Positions 4,863 through 8,404 of a DNA stretch of 8,404 nucleotides are shown one piece after another (position 1 is the stretch's first letter; the number at the start of each line of letters is the position of its first letter). The translations under genes were made by a program, and so were the position numbers. The stretch lies in contig JBFXHL010000101.1 of the NCBI GenBank assembly GCA_050177075.1, forward strand, positions 1 through 8,404, written 5' to 3'. Origin of the DNA: UBA2239 sp050177075. GTDB taxonomy: Bacteria; Pseudomonadota; Gammaproteobacteria; Burkholderiales; UBA9220. The notes beneath the pieces were generated by a model, which ran no database searches, had not been told where the DNA came from, and worked only from the letters and a program-made list of their open reading frames with translations.

Positions 4863-4895
4863 AAAAAGGGCGGGCCAGCGAAGCGCTGCCCGCCC
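4863..4895 (-). terminator. Intrinsic terminator after ilvC
   Basis: On the minus strand GGGCGGGC-AGCG (4895-4884) pairs with CGCT-GCCCGCCC (4880-4868) with one bulged G and a 3-base loop, followed by TTTTT (4867-4863). It lies 8 bases after the ilvC stop and only 16 bases before the psd start codon. Confidence 0.9.
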
Positions 4896-4903
4896 TGGGC
4901 TTC

Positions 4904-5920
4904 TTAGTTCTTGCTCTGGTCGACCAGTTTGTTCTTGGCGATCCAGGGCATCATGGCGCGCAGTTTGCCGCCGACCACTTCGATCGGGTGCTCGGCGTTC
5001 AGGCGGCGGCGGGCGGTCATCTCGGGGTAGTTGGTCTTGCCTTCCAGGATGAAGCGCTTGGCGTATTCGCCGTTCTGGATGTTCTGCAGGGCTTCCTTCA
5101 TGGCCCGGCGGGCCTCGTCGCCGATAACGCGGGGGCCGGTGACGTACTCGCCGTACTCGGCGTTGTTGGAGATGGAGTAGTTCATGTTGGCGATGCCGCC
5201 TTCGTACATCAGGTCCACGATCAGCTTCAATTCGTGGAGGCACTCGAAGTAGGCCATCTCGGGGGCGTAGCCCGCTTCCACCAGGGTTTCGAAGCCGGCT
5301 TTCACCAGTTCCACGGCGCCGCCGCACAGCACGGCCTGCTCGCCGAAGAGGTCGGTCTCGGTTTCTTCACGGAAGTTGGTCTCGATCACGCCGCCCTTGG
5401 TGCCGCCGTTGGCTGCGGCGTAGGAGAGGGCGATATCCTTGGCCTTCTTGGAAACGTCCTGGTAGACGGCGATCAGGGAAGGCACGCCGCCGCCTTTGAG
5501 GTATTCGGAGCGCACGGTGTGGCCGGGGCCCTTGGGGGCAACCATGATCACGTCCAGGTCGGCGCGGGGCACGATCTGGTTGTAATGGATGTTGAAGCCG
5601 TGGGCGAAGGCCAGGGCGGCGCCCTTCTTGATGTTGGGCTCGACTTCGCCGTAGTACACGCTGGGCTGCTGCTCGTCGGGCACCAGGATCATCACCACGT
5701 CGGCGCCCTTCACCGCGTCGGCCACTTCCTTCACGGTCAGGCCGGCTTTCTTGGCCTTGTCCCAGGAGGAACCGCCTTTGCGCAGGCCGATGGTGACCTT
5801 GCAGCCGGAGTCCTTCAGGTTGTTGGCGTGGGCGTGGCCCTGGGAGCCGTAGCCGACGATGGTGACTTTCTTGCCCTTGATCAGGGAGAGGTCGGCGTCC
5901 TTATCGTAATAGACTTTCAT
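4904..5920 (-). CDS. ilvC: Ketol-acid reductoisomerase (NADP+)
   Basis: The enzyme isomerises and reduces 2-acetolactate (or 2-aceto-2-hydroxybutyrate) to the dihydroxy acid in valine and isoleucine synthesis, using Mg2+ and NADPH. At 338 residues it is the short class I form. The N-terminal Rossmann domain has GYGSQG (residues 23-28). The beta2-alphaB loop LRKGGSSW (46-53), with Arg and Ser residues that can hold the 2'-phosphate, points to NADPH. H107 (FAHGF) and K130 (APKGPG) are present. The C-terminal knotted domain carries the metal ligands D190 and E194 (ETDLFGEQ), E226 and E230 (ECLHE), and S251. Start ATG 5920 is preceded by AAAGGA at a normal distance. It follows ilvN by 47 bases and ends at a strong terminator, so it closes the ilvBNC operon. 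Confidence 0.98.
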   Translation of the reverse strand: MKVYYDKDADLSLIKGKKVTIVGYGSQGHAHANNLKDSGCKVTIGLRKGGSSWDKAKKAGLTVKEVADAVKGADVVMILVPDEQQPSVYYGEVEPNIKKGAALAFAHGFNIHYNQIVPRADLDVIMVAPKGPGHTVRSEYLKGGGVPSLIAVYQDVSKKAKDIALSYAAANGGTKGGVIETNFREETETDLFGEQAVLCGGAVELVKAGFETLVEAGYAPEMAYFECLHELKLIVDLMYEGGIANMNYSISNNAEYGEYVTGPRVIGDEARRAMKEALQNIQNGEYAKRFILEGKTNYPEMTARRRLNAEHPIEVVGGKLRAMMPWIAKNKLVDQSKN

Positions 5921-5967
5921 GGTTTTCCTTTCCGAAGTAGCGGCGCGGCCAGAGCGCGCCCAATAAA

Positions 5968-6459
5968 TTAAACTCGTAAAATGCGGTCGTCGCGGCCGAT
6001 GCCCGAGGCGCCGGTGCGTACCGTTTCCAGGATGGCGGTCTTGTCCAGGGCCTCCAGGAAGGCGTCCAGCTTGGAGACGTTGCCAGTCAGCTCGATGGTG
6101 TAGGTGCTGTCGGAGACGTCGATGATGCGGCCGCGGAAGATGTCCGCCATGCGCTTCATCTCCTCGCGCCAGGGGCCTTCCGCCTTGACCTTCACCAGCA
6201 TCATCTCCCGCTCGATGTGGCGCCCCTCGGAGAGGTCCACCACCTTCACCACGTCCACCAGCTTGTTGAGCTGCTTGATGATCTGCTCGATCACCTCATC
6301 CGAGCCGCGGGTGACGATGGTCATGCGGGACAGGGTCTCGTCCTCGGTGGGGGCCACGTTGAGGGACTCGATGTTGTAGCCCCTGGCCGAGAACAGGCCG
6401 GCGACGCGGGACAGGGCGCCGGATTCGTTTTCCATCAGAATCGAAATGATATGTCGCAT
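5968..6459 (-). CDS. ilvN: Acetolactate synthase small (regulatory) subunit
   Basis: The 163-residue protein activates the large subunit and confers feedback inhibition by valine. Length and sequence closely match the IlvH/IlvN type: an N-terminal ACT domain (residues 2-76, with NESGALSRV at 11-19) and a conserved C-terminal domain (about 82-160, including MLVKVKAEG and RGRIIDVSDSTYTIELTG). N11 and G14, at the valine-binding site in the E. coli homologue, are retained, so valine sensitivity is expected. Only 2 bases separate the ilvB stop from this start, and there is no strong Shine-Dalgarno, which suggests coupled translation and equal subunit supply. ilvC follows. Some genomes would label this gene ilvH. 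Confidence 0.97.
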   Translation of the reverse strand: MRHIISILMENESGALSRVAGLFSARGYNIESLNVAPTEDETLSRMTIVTRGSDEVIEQIIKQLNKLVDVVKVVDLSEGRHIEREMMLVKVKAEGPWREEMKRMADIFRGRIIDVSDSTYTIELTGNVSKLDAFLEALDKTAILETVRTGASGIGRDDRILRV

Positions 6460-6461
6460 GA

Positions 6462-8165
6462 TTACACCAGCAGCATCTCAGACAGTCCCTTGCCGCTCGG
6501 GACCATGGGATAGACGTTTTCCGTGGGATCGGTGCGGAAGTCCATGAACACCAGGCGGTCCTTCATCTCCGGGCTGAAGGCCTGCTTCAGCGCCGCTTCC
6601 ACGTCGCCCGGCCTGTCGATACGCATGCCGACGTGGCCATAGCTTTCCGCCAGCTTGACGAAGTCGGGCAGGAACTCCATGGTGGACTCGGAGTAGCGGT
6701 TGCCGTAGAAGAACTCCTGCCACTGGCGCACCATGCCGAGATAGCCGTTGTTGAGGAGGATGATCTTGAGGGGCAGGTTGTACTGCTTGCAGGTGGCCAG
6801 TTCCTGGATGTTCATCTGGATGCTGCCCTCGCCGGTGACGCACACCACGGTGGCGTCGCGGTCGATGAACTGGGCGCCCATGGCCGCCGGCAGGCCGAAA
6901 CCCATGGTGCCGAGGCCGCCGGAGTTGATCCAGCGGCGGGGCTTGTCGAACTTGTAGAACTGGGCGGCCCACATCTGGTGCTGGCCCACGTCGGAGGAGA
7001 CGTAGGCGTTGCCGTCGGTGATTTCGTAGAGCTTCTCCAGCACGAACTGGGGCTTAATGAATTCGGCGTCCCGGTCGTACTTGAGGCAGTCGCGGGAGCG
7101 CCACAGCTCGATCTGGGTCCACCAGGTCTTGAGGGCGTTGGCGTCGGGTTTCTCGTGGCTGGCCTGGATCAGCTTGATCATTTCCTCCAGGACGTCGTGG
7201 ACGTTGCCGACGATGGGCACGTCCACCTTGACCCGCTTGGCGATGGAGGCGGGGTCGATGTCGATGTGGATGATCTTGCGGTCTTCCTGGAAGAAGTGCT
7301 CGGGGTTGCCGATCACGCGGTCGTCGAAGCGGGCGCCGATGGCGATCAGCACGTCGCTATGCTGCACCGCCATGTTGGCTTCGAAAGTGCCGTGCATGCC
7401 CAGCATGCCGAGGAACTGGGAATCGTTGGCGGGATAGCCGCCCAGGCCCATCAGGGTGCTGGTGCAGGGGAAGCCCAGTTGCTTTACCAGCTTGGTCAGG
7501 GCTTCGGCAGCGTTGCTCAGGATGACGCCGCCGCCGGTATAAATCATCGGGCGTTTGGCGCCAAGTATCATTTGCACGGCGCGCTTGATCTGGCCGGTGT
7601 GCCCCTTGGTCACCGGATTATAGGAGCGCATGCTGACCTGGGCCGGGTAGTCGAAGTCGGCCTTGTTGATGGTCACGTCCTTGGGGATGTCCACCACCAC
7701 CGGGCCGGGCCGGCCGCTGGCGGCAATAAAGAAGGCCTTCTTGATGGTGGCGGCGAGGTCCTTGACGTCGCTCACCAGGAAATTGTGCTTCACGCAGGGG
7801 CGGGTGATGCCGACGGTATCCACTTCCTGGAAAGCGTCGAGGCCGATGGCGGCGGTGGGCACCTGGCCGGTGATGACGACCAGGGGGATGGAGTCCATGT
7901 AGGCGGTGGCGATGCCGGTTACCGCGTTGGTGGCGCCGGGGCCGGAGGTCACCAGGGCCACGCCCACGCGGCCGGAGGCGCGGGCGTAACCGTCGGCGGC
8001 GTGGACGGCGCCCTGCTCGTGGCGCACCAGCACGTGCTGGAATTTGTCCTGCTTGTAGATCTCGTCGTAGATGTTCAGCACCGCGCCGCCGGGGTAGCCG
8101 AAAACGACCTCGACCCCTTCTTCCTGCAGGCAGCGCACAACTATCTCAGCACCCGTTATTTCCAT
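6462..8165 (-). CDS. ilvB: Acetolactate synthase large (catalytic) subunit
   Basis: The thiamine-diphosphate- and FAD-dependent enzyme condenses two pyruvates to 2-acetolactate, or pyruvate with 2-oxobutyrate, the first common step to valine, leucine and isoleucine. With the chosen start it has 567 residues, the usual size. The N-terminal ThDP domain has FGYPGGAVL (22-30) and the catalytic Glu E50 (RHEQGA). A central domain (about 190-330) binds FAD. The C-terminal ThDP domain has the metal/diphosphate motif GEGS...NN (445-473). The start ATG 8165 gives MEITGAEIVVRCL, the family's normal beginning. The in-frame ATG 8267 would add 34 residues that cover a good promoter candidate and include no family sequence. 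The Shine-Dalgarno before 8165 is weak. First gene of ilvBNC. This gene could also be called ilvI. Confidence 0.97.
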   Translation of the reverse strand: MEITGAEIVVRCLQEEGVEVVFGYPGGAVLNIYDEIYKQDKFQHVLVRHEQGAVHAADGYARASGRVGVALVTSGPGATNAVTGIATAYMDSIPLVVITGQVPTAAIGLDAFQEVDTVGITRPCVKHNFLVSDVKDLAATIKKAFFIAASGRPGPVVVDIPKDVTINKADFDYPAQVSMRSYNPVTKGHTGQIKRAVQMILGAKRPMIYTGGGVILSNAAEALTKLVKQLGFPCTSTLMGLGGYPANDSQFLGMLGMHGTFEANMAVQHSDVLIAIGARFDDRVIGNPEHFFQEDRKIIHIDIDPASIAKRVKVDVPIVGNVHDVLEEMIKLIQASHEKPDANALKTWWTQIELWRSRDCLKYDRDAEFIKPQFVLEKLYEITDGNAYVSSDVGQHQMWAAQFYKFDKPRRWINSGGLGTMGFGLPAAMGAQFIDRDATVVCVTGEGSIQMNIQELATCKQYNLPLKIILLNNGYLGMVRQWQEFFYGNRYSESTMEFLPDFVKLAESYGHVGMRIDRPGDVEAALKQAFSPEMKDRLVFMDFRTDPTENVYPMVPSGKGLSEMLLV

Positions 8166-8193
8166 GCTTGATTTTTCTTTGAGAAAAGGTGGA

Positions 8194-8222
8194 ACAGTAA
8201 CGTTTGCCGTCAATTTGGTCAA
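8194..8222 (-). promoter_or_regulatory. Candidate ilvBNC promoter
   Basis: On the minus strand TTGACC (8222-8217, 5 of 6) and TACTGT (8199-8194, 4 of 6) have an ideal 17-base spacer, placing the transcript start near 8187, about 22 bases before the ilvB start. An alternative -35, TTGACG, lies within the spacer. No leader peptide rich in Val, Leu or Ile codons is visible, so classical ilv attenuation is not supported. Confidence 0.55.
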
Positions 8223-8228
8223 GTTGAC

Positions 8229-8240
8229 CCCCGCGCGGGG
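8229..8240. promoter_or_regulatory. 12-bp perfect palindrome upstream of the ilvB promoter
   Basis: CCCCGCGCGGGG lies 6 bases upstream of the candidate -35 box. The position suits a regulator site, but GC-only palindromes arise easily in this genome. Confidence 0.3.
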
Positions 8241-8356
8241 AGATTGTCCTGCAAAGGTGGGAGGCATTTGATAAAATTCGAACCCGTTGTTTAACCGGGG
8301 TGGAAAAACTGGCTACATATCAGTTGCTCCACCGCGCGTCGCGCGACCCACGACGC

Positions 8357-8404
8357 ATGAACCAGGGGTTAAATAGCGTTGCGGCGTCCGGCAAAGAGGT
8401 CGGT
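8357..8404 (+). CDS. Possible start of a divergent gene (partial)
   Basis: ATG 8357 opens a frame that runs to the window edge, reading MNQGLNSVAASGKEVG. No clear Shine-Dalgarno precedes it and 16 codons are too few to identify a family. In some betaproteobacteria a sigma-70-family gene is divergent from ilvB (recalled). The visible residues neither confirm nor exclude that. Confidence 0.3.
   Translation, partial: MNQGLNSVAASGKEVG

Noticed and set aside
4853..5971. A 372-codon open frame on the plus strand opposite ilvC
   Set aside because: Antisense shadow of ilvC with the same biased composition. All KARI motifs are on the minus strand.
6633..8171. A 512-codon open frame on the plus strand opposite ilvB
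   Set aside because: Its composition (long runs of Gly, Val, His, Asp, Ala) is what antisense reading of a GC-rich gene produces, and ilvB on the other strand is unmistakable.
8166..8267. Longer ilvB start at 8267
   Set aside because: It would add 34 residues unlike the family, without a Shine-Dalgarno, and would cover a good promoter candidate. ATG 8165 gives the normal N-terminus.
8166..8404. ilv leader peptide and attenuator
   Set aside because: The short minus-strand frames here are not rich in Val, Leu or Ile codons (one reads MRRGSRDARWSN) and no terminator/antiterminator pair is evident.
1..8404. CRISPR array
   Set aside because: No regularly spaced repeats of suitable length. The only short direct repeats are TCGAAACCCCG (two copies) and TGTACCCAA (two copies).

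Overview
The window reads as the chromosome of a betaproteobacterium, possibly of the Rhodocyclales (inference from protein sequence and gene order only), with one end of an integrated mobile island. The right part (about 3260-8404) is GC-rich core chromosome. The left part (1 to about 3258) is accessory DNA of mixed base composition that ends in a tRNA-derived attachment site.

Core part, all on the minus strand and read right to left: ilvB (large subunit of acetolactate synthase), ilvN (its valine-sensing small subunit) and ilvC (ketol-acid reductoisomerase) form a branched-chain amino acid operon. A candidate promoter lies upstream of ilvB and a strong terminator follows ilvC. Then come psd and pssA. 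PssA makes phosphatidylserine from CDP-diacylglycerol and serine, and Psd decarboxylates it to phosphatidylethanolamine. The psd start lies only 16 bases past the ilvC terminator, so psd-pssA probably depends on read-through or on a promoter inside ilvC. At the far right a divergent reading frame may begin on the plus strand, but only 16 codons are visible.

Junction (about 3130-3295): a plus-strand tRNA 3' portion, from the anticodon stem-loop to CCA, stands without a 5' half and is followed by an intrinsic terminator. This is the expected scar of a tyrosine-recombinase island inserted in a tRNA gene, probably tRNA-Met(CAT). The intact copy should lie left of the window. The integrase gene sits just inside the junction.

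Island part: the integrase gene is followed on the same strand by a two-gene toxin-antitoxin module, a TumE/DUF6516-type toxin and a winged-helix antitoxin overlapping by 8 bases. Converging on it is a plus-strand gene for an unrecognised 170-residue protein with a strong ribosome binding site and its own terminator. Upstream of that gene is a 632-base gene-free stretch containing several perfect hairpins and a 250-base imperfect inverted repeat (427-676). The repeat ends 8 bases before the Shine-Dalgarno sequence. It is the least explained structure in the window and could be a structured RNA leader, a single-stranded-DNA promoter used in transfer, or a replication/transfer site.
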